A stretch of DNA of 64,000 nt from Bordetella genomosp. 5 (GTDB lineage Bacteria; Pseudomonadota; Gammaproteobacteria; Burkholderiales; Burkholderiaceae_B), in the NCBI RefSeq assembly GCF_002261475.1, contig NZ_NEVN01000013.1, positions 372,001-436,000 on the forward strand, written 5' to 3'. Positions 52,206 to 62,903 of the stretch are shown piece after piece. The number at the start of each line of letters is the position of its first letter. Within the stretch, counting starts at the first letter, position 1. A program made the position numbers and the translations under genes. The notes under the pieces were generated by a model. The model had not been told where the DNA came from and searched no databases. It saw only the letters and a program-made list of their open reading frames with translations.

Positions 52206-53287
52206 CGCAGGCAACGCAAAAGACGTTGGATCAGGCGCCGCCGCGCACGTTGTTGTCGCTGCGCGATGTGGAGATGCGTTTTGCGCAGCCCGTGGATATC
52301 GCCGGGCGCATCGCGAATCTGTTCGGCGCCGGCCTGAAGGATCAGGTCGTGCATGCGGTCGCCGGCGTCGACCTCGACGTGCAGGCGGGCGAGGTGATCG
52401 GCATCGTGGGCGAATCCGGCTGCGGGAAGTCGACGCTGGGCCGCATGGTGGCCGGCATTCTCAATCCCACCGCCGGCCGCATTCAGTACGAGGGACAGGA
52501 CGTGGCGCGTCTGCCCGGGCCGCAACGGCGTGCCTACGAGCTCGGCGTGCAGATGATCTTCCAGGATCCCTACGCATCGCTCAATCCGCGCATGCGCGTG
52601 GCCGACATCATCGGCGAGGCGCCGGTGGCGCACGGACTGGTGCGACGCGCGGACCGGCAGGAGTATGTGGCCGGGCTGATGCGGCAGGTCGGGCTGGATC
52701 CGACTTACGCACAGCGTTATCCCCATCAGTTTTCCGGCGGGCAGCGTCAGCGCATCGGCATCGCGCGCGCGCTGGCGCTCAAGCCTCGCGCCATCGTGTG
52801 CGACGAGGCCGTCGCGGCGCTCGATGTGTCGATCCAGGCGCAGGTGATCAATCTGTTCGGCCAGCTGCGCGCCGACCTGGACCTGACGTATCTGTTCATC
52901 AGCCACAATCTGGCGGTGGTCAGCCATATCTCGGATCGGGTGGCCATCATGTATCTGGGCCGCATCGTCGAGCTGGCGCGCACCGAAGACATCTTCGACC
53001 GGCCCAACCATCCGTACACGCAGGCGCTGCTCGAAGAGCTGCCGACGCTCACGCCCGAGCGGCGCAGCTATCGCCCGATCAAGGGCGAGCTGCCCTCGCC
53101 GCTCGCACCGCCCTCCGGCTGCACCTTTCACCCGCGCTGTCCGCATGCGATGCCGCGTTGCAGCATCGAACGTCCGTTGCTGCGGCAGGTGGCGGCAGGC
53201 CATATCAGTGCCTGCCATCTGAACGACGCGCAACCCGCTGCCGTACAACACGCCGACACGCAGCCCGCTGAAACGCGGGCACAATGA
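52202..53287 (+). CDS. ABC transporter ATP-binding protein (DppF-like)
   Basis: The second ATPase, 361 residues: Walker [10 protein letters not shown], signature [12 protein letters not shown], Walker [12 protein letters not shown] and histidine in FISHNL. The Walker B context reads DEAVAALD, as in many DppF proteins. The C-terminal cysteine stretch ([14 protein letters not shown]) is present. It overlaps the first ATPase gene by four bases and closes the transporter operon. Confidence 0.93.
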
Positions 53288-53366
53288 CAGTCAGTTCGCC
53301 GGGCGCGGCGCTGGCTGGGCCGTGCCTGTGCTACAAAATTCTTTCTCAAGTCGACCTTCGACCATC

Positions 53367-54566
53367 ATGAAGACCATAGACGAAATCGAACGCGCCCACG
53401 CCGACCTCACGGCGCTGCGTCGCGATATTCACGCTCATCCCGAACTCGCCTTCGAAGAAACCCGCACGGCTGGCCTGGTGGCGCAGCGCTTGCGCGATCT
53501 CGGTCTCGAAGTGCACACCGGCATCGGCAAGACCGGCGTGGTGGGCGTGCTGCGCGCGGGCTCCGGCACCAAGACCATTGGTCTGCGCGCCGACATGGAT
53601 GCGTTGCCGATGCCCGAGCACAATCGCTTCGAGCACCGCTCCACCATCCCGGGCCGCATGCACGGCTGCGGCCACGACGGCCACACCACGATCCTGCTCG
53701 GCGCGGCCGAGTATCTGTCGCGTCATCGCAATTTCGACGGCACCATCAATTTCATCTTCCAGCCCGCCGAAGAAGGCGGTAACGCCGGCGCCCGGGCGAT
53801 GATCGAAGACGGCCTGTTCGATCGCTTCCCGTGCGACGCGATCTATGGCCTGCACAACATGCCGGGCATGCCCGTGAACCAGTTCGGCTTTCGCGCCGGC
53901 CCGATGATGGCGTCGAGCAATCGCTGGGACATCATCATCAAGGGCGTGGGCGGCCACGCGGCGCAACCGCACGGCGCGGTCGATCCGATCGTGGTCGCGG
54001 CGGACATGGTGCACGCGCTCCAGACCGTGATTTCACGCAGCCGCGATCCGCTGGACGCCGCCGTGCTGTCGATCACGCAGATCCACGCCGGCGACGCGTA
54101 CAACGTCATTCCGGGCGAAGCCGTGCTGCGCGGCACGGTGCGCACCTACACCACGGTGGCCCTCGACAAGATCGAGGCCGACATGCGCCGCATCGTGACC
54201 ACCCTGCCGCAGGTGTATGGCGGGTCGGGCGAGCTGCAGTTCGTGCGCGCCTATCCGCCGCTCGTGAACTGGGCTGAGCAGACCGCGTTCGCGACCGAGG
54301 TGGCGCGCGCCGCCTTCGGCGACGAACACGTCAACACCGACATTCCGCAGTTCATGGGCGCCGAAGACTTCTCGTTCTATCTCGAGAAAGTGCCCGGCTG
54401 CTATCTGTTCCTGGGCAACGGGGACGGGGATCACCGCCTGCAGAGCTATCACGGCATGGGCCCGTGCCAGTTGCACAACCCGAACTACGACTTCAACGAC
54501 GCGCTGTTGCCGGTAGGCGCGACCTACTGGGTGAAGCTGGTCGAAGCTTATATGCCGAAGGCATGA
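53367..54566 (+). CDS. M20-family amidohydrolase (hippurate hydrolase-like)
   Basis: A zinc-dependent amidohydrolase of 399 residues. Metal and catalytic motifs: ADMDALPM, HGCGHDGHTT, FQPAEEGGNAGA with the catalytic acidic pair, and GAEDFSFYLEK near the end. Such enzymes cleave N-acyl amino acids (hippurate, N-acetyl or indole-acetyl amino acids). The ATG at 53367 begins the conserved sequence. It follows the peptide-type transporter by 79 bp and may process the imported substrate. Confidence 0.92.
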   Translation: MKTIDEIERAHADLTALRRDIHAHPELAFEETRTAGLVAQRLRDLGLEVHTGIGKTGVVGVLRAGSGTKTIGLRADMDALPMPEHNRFEHRSTIPGRMHGCGHDGHTTILLGAAEYLSRHRNFDGTINFIFQPAEEGGNAGARAMIEDGLFDRFPCDAIYGLHNMPGMPVNQFGFRAGPMMASSNRWDIIIKGVGGHAAQPHGAVDPIVVAADMVHALQTVISRSRDPLDAAVLSITQIHAGDAYNVIPGEAVLRGTVRTYTTVALDKIEADMRRIVTTLPQVYGGSGELQFVRAYPPLVNWAEQTAFATEVARAAFGDEHVNTDIPQFMGAEDFSFYLEKVPGCYLFLGNGDGDHRLQSYHGMGPCQLHNPNYDFNDALLPVGATYWVKLVEAYMPKA

Positions 54567-54638
54567 AGCCAGGCGGGCCGGCCCCGGCCCGCCACTTTTG
54601 GGCGACCCGGGCCGCCGCCCTGGAAACTGCGTAAACAA

Positions 54639-54679
54639 AAGCCGCTAGCGTAAGTGTGTACTTACCTACGCGGCTTTTT
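54639..54679 (+). terminator. terminator after amidohydrolase gene
   Basis: AGCCGC and GCGGCT enclose an inner stem GTAAGT/ACTTAC (54650-54666), followed by TTTTTG. It ends the transporter-amidohydrolase operon. Confidence 0.8.
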
Positions 54680-54843
54680 GTCGTCCTGCCATATGACGTG
54701 AAGCTCTGTGCAAACGCCGAGATATTCGTTTGTCGCAGGGTGGCGCGTTTTCATAATGGGTCGCTCTGAATCGAGCACGCGCCGCCGGCCGCCAGGCCAG
54801 GCTGACGATGTGCCGGTTCCTCCCCGACCTTCGCAGGACATTC

Positions 54844-55908
54844 ATGCAGAACCCGACCGCTTCCGAACGTGCTCCTGAAACGCTGCGCGACCGCCTCGTG
54901 CGCTACGGGACGTGCGCCGGCCTCGCGCTGCTCATCGGCACGCTGGCGCTGGCCGCACCCACGCCGGCGCGCGCAGAAGGGCAGATCCGGGTGGTGGAGC
55001 AGTACGGTATCGTTTACCTGCTGCTCAACGTCACGCGCGAACAGCAGCTGATCGAGAAGCATGGCAAGGCCGCCGGACAGGACATCAAGGTCGAGTGGAA
55101 GAAGCTCTCGGGCGGCGCCGCCGTGAACGACGCGTTGCTCTCCGGCGCGGTCGACATCGCCGGGGCCGGGGTCGGCCCGCTCCTGACCATCTGGGATCGC
55201 ACGCACGGCAAACAGAACGTGAAGGGCGTCGCGTCGCTGGGCAACTTTCCTTACTACCTGGTCACGAACAATCCGAACGTGAAGACGATCGCCGACTTCA
55301 CCGACCGCGACCGCATCGCCGTGCCCGCCGTGGGGGTGTCGGTCCAGTCGCGCGTGCTGCAGCTGGCTTCGTCCAAGGTCTGGGGCAAGGAGCAGTACAA
55401 CAAGCTCGACGCGATTTCCGTGGCGGTGCCTCACCCCGATGCGGCCGCGGCCATCATCTCGGGGGGTACCGAGATCACGGGCCATTTCGGCAACCCGCCG
55501 TTCCAGGAACAGGAACTCGCCGCCAATCCGAAGGCGCGCATCGTGCTGAATTCGTACGACGTGCTGGGCGGGCCGAGCTCCTCCACGGTGTTGTTCGCCA
55601 CCGAGAAATTCCGCAAGGAAAATCCCAAGACCTACGCCGCCTTCCAGGCCGCGCTCAAGGAGGCCGCCGAGTTCGTGCGCGCCAACCCCGAGGCGGCCGC
55701 CGACATCTACTTGAAGTCGACCGGCGCCAAGACCGATCGCAAGCTGCTGGTCGACATCATCAAGAACCCGCAGGTGGAGTTCAAGCTCGCTCCACAGAAC
55801 ACGTACCGTCTCGCCGAATTCATGCACGAGGTGGGCGCGATCAAGAACAAGCCGGCCAGCTGGCGCGACTACTTCTTCGACGACGCGCTGACCGCACAGG
55901 GCGGCTGA
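54844..55908 (+). CDS. NitT/TauT-type ABC transporter substrate-binding protein
   Basis: A binding protein of 354 residues with a signal peptide (hydrophobic LALLIGTLALAAPTPARAEG, cut after ARA). The NMT1/THI5-like fold pattern is present: LLLNVTREQQLIEKHG, SGAVDIAGAGVGPLL and GHFGNPPFQEQEL. It starts at the ATG at 54844 after AGGA. Such systems take up sulfonates, nitrate, thiamine precursors or aromatic acids; the substrate is not evident. Confidence 0.9.
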   Translation: MQNPTASERAPETLRDRLVRYGTCAGLALLIGTLALAAPTPARAEGQIRVVEQYGIVYLLLNVTREQQLIEKHGKAAGQDIKVEWKKLSGGAAVNDALLSGAVDIAGAGVGPLLTIWDRTHGKQNVKGVASLGNFPYYLVTNNPNVKTIADFTDRDRIAVPAVGVSVQSRVLQLASSKVWGKEQYNKLDAISVAVPHPDAAAAIISGGTEITGHFGNPPFQEQELAANPKARIVLNSYDVLGGPSSSTVLFATEKFRKENPKTYAAFQAALKEAAEFVRANPEAAADIYLKSTGAKTDRKLLVDIIKNPQVEFKLAPQNTYRLAEFMHEVGAIKNKPASWRDYFFDDALTAQGG

Positions 55909-55909
55909 G

Positions 55910-56815
55910 ATGAACGGGCGCGATCCGCAGAGCCACGCCGTGCACGAGACCGGTCCGCTGCTGCGGGTGGACCGCGCCACGCTCGAGTACAAGGCGGGTC
56001 AGCGCCGCATCCGCGCCACGCACGAGGTCAGCTTCGACGTCTGGCCGCAGGATCGCTTCATTCTGCTGGGCCCGTCGGGCTGCGGCAAATCCACCTTGCT
56101 GAAAGCGGCCGCCGGCTTTGTCGCGCCGGTCGGGGGCGAGCTGCGGCTCGACGGTGAGCCCATCCGCGCGCCGGGCCCGGATCGCGTGGTGGTGTTCCAG
56201 GAGTTCGACCAGCTGCCGCCCTGGAAGACGGTGAAGCAGAACGTGGCCTTTCCGCTGCGGGCGGCGCACAAGCTGCCGCGACGCGAAGCCGAGGAACGTG
56301 CGCTGCACTATCTCGACAAGGTGGGTCTGTCGGCCTTTGCCGATGCGTATCCGCACACCCTGTCGGGCGGCATGAAGCAACGCGTGGCGATTGCGCGTGC
56401 GCTCGCGATGCAGCCGCGCATCCTGCTGATGGACGAGCCGTTCGCGGCGCTCGATGCGCTAACGCGGCGCCGCATGCAGGAAGAACTGTTGACCCTGTGG
56501 GAAGACAATCCGTTCACGCTGCTGTTCGTGACGCATTCGATCGAAGAGGCGTTGATTCTCGGCAATCGCATTCTTCTGCTGTCGCCGCATCCGGGCCGCG
56601 TGCGCGCCGAACTCAACGCGCATCAGTATGGGCTGCATAGCCCCGGTTCGAGCGCGTTCCAGGCGGCCGCGCAACGCATCCACTCGCTGTTGTTCGGCGA
56701 GGCCGAGGTCGGTGCCGCGGCGGTCGATACCGCGGCGGCCGGTGCCGCGGCGGTCGATACCGCTGCGGCCGCCACCGCAACGGCCCGCCGCGGTATCGAC
56801 CGCCGCGCTGCCTGA
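55910..56815 (+). CDS. NitT/TauT-type ABC transporter ATP-binding protein
   Basis: An ATPase of 301 residues: Walker A GPSGCGKST, Q-loop VFQEFDQLPPWKTV, signature LSGGMKQRVAIA, Walker B ILLMDEPFAALD, and histidine in FVTHSI. It starts two bases after the binding-protein stop. The last 35 residues are an unusual alanine-rich tail: a 10-residue unit (GAAAVDTAAA) occurs twice, encoded by two 30-bp direct repeats, with an inverted copy of the core following. Confidence 0.92.
   Translation: MNGRDPQSHAVHETGPLLRVDRATLEYKAGQRRIRATHEVSFDVWPQDRFILLGPSGCGKSTLLKAAAGFVAPVGGELRLDGEPIRAPGPDRVVVFQEFDQLPPWKTVKQNVAFPLRAAHKLPRREAEERALHYLDKVGLSAFADAYPHTLSGGMKQRVAIARALAMQPRILLMDEPFAALDALTRRRMQEELLTLWEDNPFTLLFVTHSIEEALILGNRILLLSPHPGRVRAELNAHQYGLHSPGSSAFQAAAQRIHSLLFGEAEVGAAAVDTAAAGAAAVDTAAAATATARRGIDRRAA
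56711..56807. repeat. 30-bp direct repeats plus inverted copy in ATPase 3' end
   Basis: Two 30-bp direct repeats (56711-56740 and 56741-56770) differ at one base. A 23-bp exact inverted copy of 56716-56738 lies at 56785-56807. The transcript can form a very stable hairpin at the end of the ATPase gene, just before the permease start. Confidence 0.8.
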
Positions 56816-56824
56816 GAGCCCCGC

Positions 56825-57709
56825 ATGCCGATCTCCTCCACACTGACCGATCCCGCACACGCGCGGCCCGAATACGAACGCGTGCTCGAGCCCCTTCCTC
56901 CCTTGACGCTCGCCGCGACGCTGCCGTGGCACGAGCGTCTGTATGGTCATAGCGCCGTGCGCAAGGCCCTCATCCTGCTGTTGCTGACGCTGTTGTGGGA
57001 AGGCGCGGCGCGTTGGGCCGACAACGATCTGCTTCTGCCCGGCGCCTGGGCCACCGCGCAAGCCTTCGCCGAGGAGCTCTTCAACGGCCAGCTGCCCGCG
57101 CGCGCCGCGTTGTCCCTGTCGGTATTGCTCAAGGGCTATGCCGCCGGCGTGCTGCTCGCCTTCGTGCTGACCACGGCGGCCGTCTCGACGCGTTTCGGCC
57201 GGGACCTGCTCTCCACGCTGACCGCCATGTTCAATCCGCTGCCTGCGATCGCACTGCTGCCGCTGGCCATGCTGTGGTTCGGTCTGGGAGAAGGCAGCCT
57301 GGTGTTCGTGTTGATCCATTCCGTGCTGTGGGCATTGGCGGTCAACATGTACTCCGGCTTTCTCACGGTATCCGAAACGCTGCGTATGGCGGGCCGCAAC
57401 TATGGCTTGAGCGGGCTGCGGTACGTGCTGGCCATCCTGGTGCCGGCCGCCCTGCCCGCGATTCTGTCCGGCTTGCGCATCGCGTGGGCCTTCGCCTGGC
57501 GCACGCTGATCGCGGCGGAGCTGGTGTTCGGCGCATCGAGCGGCAAGGGCGGGCTGGGTTGGTACATCTTCCAGAATCGCAACGAGTTATACACAGACAA
57601 GGTGTTCGCGGGACTGGCCGCGGTCGTGCTGATCGGGCTGCTTGTGGAGAACCTCGTGTTCGATACGCTCGAACGCGTGACGGTCAGGCGTTGGGGCATG
57701 CAACGCTGA
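56825..57709 (+). CDS. NitT/TauT-type ABC transporter permease
   Basis: A permease of 294 residues with about six membrane segments and the BPD_transp_1 fold. The coupling loop reads ETLRMAGRNYGLSGLRYVLAILVP. It starts 9 bp after the ATPase gene. It has a long cytoplasmic N-terminus of about 45 residues. It is the last gene of the three-gene transporter operon. Confidence 0.92.
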   Translation: MPISSTLTDPAHARPEYERVLEPLPPLTLAATLPWHERLYGHSAVRKALILLLLTLLWEGAARWADNDLLLPGAWATAQAFAEELFNGQLPARAALSLSVLLKGYAAGVLLAFVLTTAAVSTRFGRDLLSTLTAMFNPLPAIALLPLAMLWFGLGEGSLVFVLIHSVLWALAVNMYSGFLTVSETLRMAGRNYGLSGLRYVLAILVPAALPAILSGLRIAWAFAWRTLIAAELVFGASSGKGGLGWYIFQNRNELYTDKVFAGLAAVVLIGLLVENLVFDTLERVTVRRWGMQR

Positions 57710-59547
<1,838 letters not shown>

Positions 59548-59563
59548 TCGAGTTTGCTCGACC

Positions 59564-59610
59564 GCGGCCCCGGAGTTGCAGGCATTTGATGCCTGCACCT
59601 CCGGGGCCGC
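59564..59610 (+). terminator. long hairpin after katG
   Basis: GCGGCCCCGGAG with an inner TGCAGGCA/TGCCTGCA stem pairs with CTCCGGGGCCGC, then TGCTTT follows. It lies between katG and the convergent acyl-CoA dehydrogenase gene, and is nearly palindromic enough to work in both directions. Confidence 0.75.
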
Positions 59611-59614
59611 TGCT

Positions 59615-60760
59615 TTACTGACGCTGCGGGAAGCTGCGCTCGAACACGCCTTCGGCGATGCGGTTTTTCAGGATCTCGATCGAGCCGCCGGCGATCATCC
59701 AGCCGCGGCAACGGCGCACGCAGTACTCCACCAGGGATTCGCGGCTGTAGCCCATGCCGCCCATCACCTGCAGCGCCTCGTTCGCGACCTCAAACCCGAT
59801 CTGGTTGCAATAGGCCTTGGCAATCGCGGTCTCGGTTGCGTCCGGGAAGCCGGTGTCCGCTTTGGTGGCCGCGCGATAGAGCAGCAACTGCGCGGCGTCG
59901 AGCTTGATGCGCATGTCGGCGAATTTCCATTGCAGGCCCTGGAACTCGCACAACAGCCTGCCGAACTGTTTGCGCTGCAGCGCCCAGCCCCGTGCCTCTT
60001 CGTAGGCATAGCGCCCCAATGCCAGCGAGCGCGCGGTGTTGCCGATGCGTTCGACGTTGAAGCCCGCGATCTGCTTCTTGAATCCGCCCTCGCCCAGAAC
60101 GACCATCTCGTCCGGAATGTAGACCTCGTCGAAGTGGATTTCCGCCCAGGCTTCGTCCGACATGAAGGTGGAACGCTTGCCGAGCCTGACGCCGTCGGCG
60201 CGGGTTTCGATCAGGACCGAGCCGATGCCTTGCGTGCCCGGGCCGAAGCGCACATACGCCAGAATCAGATCCGCGTGAGGGCCGTGCGTGGTGAAGATCT
60301 TCGAGCCGTTGATGCGCCAGCCCTGGCCGTCGCGCGTGGCACGCGTCTTGAGTTCGGTGACGGCGGAGCCCGCATCGGGTTCGGTCATGCCGACCGCGAT
60401 CAACATCTCGCCCGCCAGCAGTCGGCTCAGATAGGCTTCTTTCTGCTTCGCGCTGCCGTACTCGGCGAGCACGCGGATCGCGCCGAAGTTGCCGGCCTGC
60501 ACCACATCCGCGCTGCGTGGGCACACCGAAGCGACCGTCTCGATCGCAATGACGGCATCCATGAGCGAGCCGCCCACGCCGCCGTCCGCTTCATCGATCG
60601 TGATGCCGAGCAGGCCTTGCGCCGCCATCTCGCGCGCGACCTCCCAGGGATAGGCGTCGGCGTGGGCGCGCTCCGGCGCGCCGGGCTTGAGTGCCTTTTC
60701 GGCGTAGCGGCGCACCGCATTCTGGAAGTCGCGTTGTTCAGCAGTGAGTTCGAAGTTCAT
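59615..60760 (-). CDS. acyl-CoA dehydrogenase
   Basis: A flavin-dependent acyl-CoA dehydrogenase of 381 residues. The FAD/substrate motifs are AVGMTEPDAGSAVTELKTRA and WRINGSKIFTTHG; the C-terminus has QVMGGMGYSRESLVEYCVRRCRG. The usual late catalytic Glu (IYEGT) is replaced by IAGGS. A glutamate in the helix GFNVERIG (E237) lies where isovaleryl- and long-chain-type enzymes keep theirs, so activity is likely retained. The ATG at 60760 begins the conserved LTAEQRDFQ region. It lies 44 bp downstream of a CoA ligase gene in the same operon. Confidence 0.92.
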   Translation of the reverse strand: MNFELTAEQRDFQNAVRRYAEKALKPGAPERAHADAYPWEVAREMAAQGLLGITIDEADGGVGGSLMDAVIAIETVASVCPRSADVVQAGNFGAIRVLAEYGSAKQKEAYLSRLLAGEMLIAVGMTEPDAGSAVTELKTRATRDGQGWRINGSKIFTTHGPHADLILAYVRFGPGTQGIGSVLIETRADGVRLGKRSTFMSDEAWAEIHFDEVYIPDEMVVLGEGGFKKQIAGFNVERIGNTARSLALGRYAYEEARGWALQRKQFGRLLCEFQGLQWKFADMRIKLDAAQLLLYRAATKADTGFPDATETAIAKAYCNQIGFEVANEALQVMGGMGYSRESLVEYCVRRCRGWMIAGGSIEILKNRIAEGVFERSFPQRQ

Positions 60761-60804
60761 GGCAGTCCGAATGAACAAGTCTGTGGATAAGAAGAGAGGC
60801 GCGG

Positions 60805-62892
60805 CTACGCGCTCAGGCGCAGCAGGCCGTCGACGGCGATCACGCCGTCGGCGCACACGAACAGCGGATTGATCTCGGCCTCGGCAATCGTGGCGTCGGT
60901 GCACGCCGCGAGCTGCGAGAAGTCGGCGATGGCGCGCGCGAGCGCGGCGCAGTCGCCGGGCGGCAGCCCGCGGAATCCACGCACCAGCCGCGTGTGCCGC
61001 ACCGCGTGGATCATTTCCCAGGCGCCGGCTTCGTCGATCGGCGCGAGCCGCAATGCGATGTCGGGGGCCAGCTCGGCGTGGATGCCACCCGCGCCCAGCA
61101 GCACCGTCGGACCTGCGAGCGGATCGTCGCGATAACCCAGGATGAACTCCGCCAGGCCCTGGCGCATCTCCTGCACCAGCAGCCCGTCGATGCGGGCAGC
61201 CGGCGCGAGGCGCGCCACATTGGCCCGGATGTCGGCGGCGGCGGCACGCAACGCCTCGGCGTCGCGCAGATTGACGCGCACCGCGCCGATATCGGTCTTG
61301 TGCGCGATATCGGGCGAACTGATCTTGGCCACCACGGGATAGGCGAGGCTGTGCGCCGGCGCGTCGGCGGATACCAGCTCGGCACGCGCGACCGGCACGC
61401 CGAGCGACGCGAAGATCCGGCTGCTCTGGTGCTCGGTGAGCATGCCGTTGCGCGGCATCCCGGACGGCCATTGCCAGGTACGCGGGTCGGCCGGTGCGCG
61501 GCCCGGACTCGCCAGCAAGGCGGCGAGCGCGTCGGCGCACGCCTCGGGCGTGCGGAACGCGGCGATTCCGGCCTCGCGCAAACGGGCAAGCGATTGCGGC
61601 GCATCGGGCGCGAGAAACACGGCCAAGGGCTTATCCACAGGTTTTTCCGCGGCTTCGAGCGGCTCGACGACCAGCTGCGGGTGGAACTGCGCGGAGGAGC
61701 CGGCCACGCTCAACACCGCATCGCACCAGTCGGCGCGCAGCAAGGCCTCGAGCAGATCGCGGTATTGCGTGCTGGTTGCTGCCAACGTGAGATCGATCAC
61801 GGGCGTTTCGCGCAGACGCAGGCCTCGCTCGGCCATGCGCGCGATGAAATCCGGGGGCGGTGCCACCGCAACCAAACCATGCAGCCCCAGGTTGTCGACG
61901 ACGGTGGCCGCGCCGCCGCCGGTGGTGGTAATGACGGCCACACGTGGCGCGTCGGTTCGCTCACGCCGGCTCGCCTGATAGCGGCGCGCCAGCGGCGCCA
62001 GCTCGAACAGTGCCTCGAGCGAGCGCACGCGCATGACGCCATGCGCGCGCAGGAAGGCGTCGACGGCGGCATCGTTGCCCGCGAGCGCGCCGGTATGCGT
62101 GCTCGCCAGCGCGTCCCCTTGCGCCGACTGGCCCAGCTTGTAGGCGATCACCGGTTTGCCGGCCGCGCGGGCCCGTGCCAACGCACGCGCCATCGCCGGC
62201 GCGTCGCGCAGCGTCTCCATGAAAAGCAGAATCACGCGAGTCTGCGCATCGTCCACCAGCGCATCCACGACTTCGCCCACGCTGATGTCGGCTTCATTGC
62301 CCACCGACACGGAACGCGCGAAACCGAAGCCGCGCGCCGCCGCGCGCGAGAGCAGTGAGCCCATCATCGATCCGCTTTGCGAGACCAGGCTGATGTCGCC
62401 CGGGATCAGATCGTCGGCCTCGAAGACCGCGTTCACCGACAAGATCGCACCGCCATGCAGGTCCGCGCATCCGATACTGTTGGGGCCGAGCAGTCGCAGG
62501 CCGAGCGCCCTCGCCTGACGCACCAGCGCCTCCTGGCGCAGGCGCCCGGCTTCGTCGCTTTCGGCGAAGCCATCGGAATAGACGGTGACCACGCGTGCGC
62601 CGGCGCGCGCGCACGGCTCGAGCAGCGCTTCGACCTGCGCGCCCGGCACCATAATGAACACATGCTCCACCGCTTCGGGCAACGCGTCGAGCGTGGGCCA
62701 GGCGCGTTCACCCAGCACCGTGTCGCGTGCCGGGTTGATCGGATAGATGCGGCCGCCGTATCGGTGCTTGCGCATGAAGCGCAGCGGGCGGGCCGTGTTC
62801 TTGGCGGGATCGGCCGACGCGCCGACGAGCGCCACGCTCGCGGGCGCGAGCAGCGCCTGGGCACACAAGGTGCCCGGTTGTGAAGAAGTCAT
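60805..62892 (-). CDS. acetate-CoA ligase (NDP-forming)-like acyl-CoA synthetase
   Basis: A fused NDP-forming acyl-CoA synthetase of 695 residues. The N-terminal CoA-binding domain begins SVALVGASADPAKNTARPL. The succinyl-CoA-synthetase-like domain has LLGPNSIGCADL, ISLVSQSGSMMG and the catalytic histidine region STHTGALAGND. The C-terminal ATP-grasp part has VVAKISSPDIAHKTDIGAVRVNL and IAEAEINPLFV. It activates a carboxylic acid to a CoA ester using ATP or GTP. It lies 11 bp downstream of the PrpD-like gene and 44 bp upstream of an acyl-CoA dehydrogenase gene, so the three may degrade one organic acid. Confidence 0.9.
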   Translation of the reverse strand: MTSSQPGTLCAQALLAPASVALVGASADPAKNTARPLRFMRKHRYGGRIYPINPARDTVLGERAWPTLDALPEAVEHVFIMVPGAQVEALLEPCARAGARVVTVYSDGFAESDEAGRLRQEALVRQARALGLRLLGPNSIGCADLHGGAILSVNAVFEADDLIPGDISLVSQSGSMMGSLLSRAAARGFGFARSVSVGNEADISVGEVVDALVDDAQTRVILLFMETLRDAPAMARALARARAAGKPVIAYKLGQSAQGDALASTHTGALAGNDAAVDAFLRAHGVMRVRSLEALFELAPLARRYQASRRERTDAPRVAVITTTGGGAATVVDNLGLHGLVAVAPPPDFIARMAERGLRLRETPVIDLTLAATSTQYRDLLEALLRADWCDAVLSVAGSSAQFHPQLVVEPLEAAEKPVDKPLAVFLAPDAPQSLARLREAGIAAFRTPEACADALAALLASPGRAPADPRTWQWPSGMPRNGMLTEHQSSRIFASLGVPVARAELVSADAPAHSLAYPVVAKISSPDIAHKTDIGAVRVNLRDAEALRAAAADIRANVARLAPAARIDGLLVQEMRQGLAEFILGYRDDPLAGPTVLLGAGGIHAELAPDIALRLAPIDEAGAWEMIHAVRHTRLVRGFRGLPPGDCAALARAIADFSQLAACTDATIAEAEINPLFVCADGVIAVDGLLRLSA

Positions 62893-62903
62893 GGCGCGTG
62901 TCC

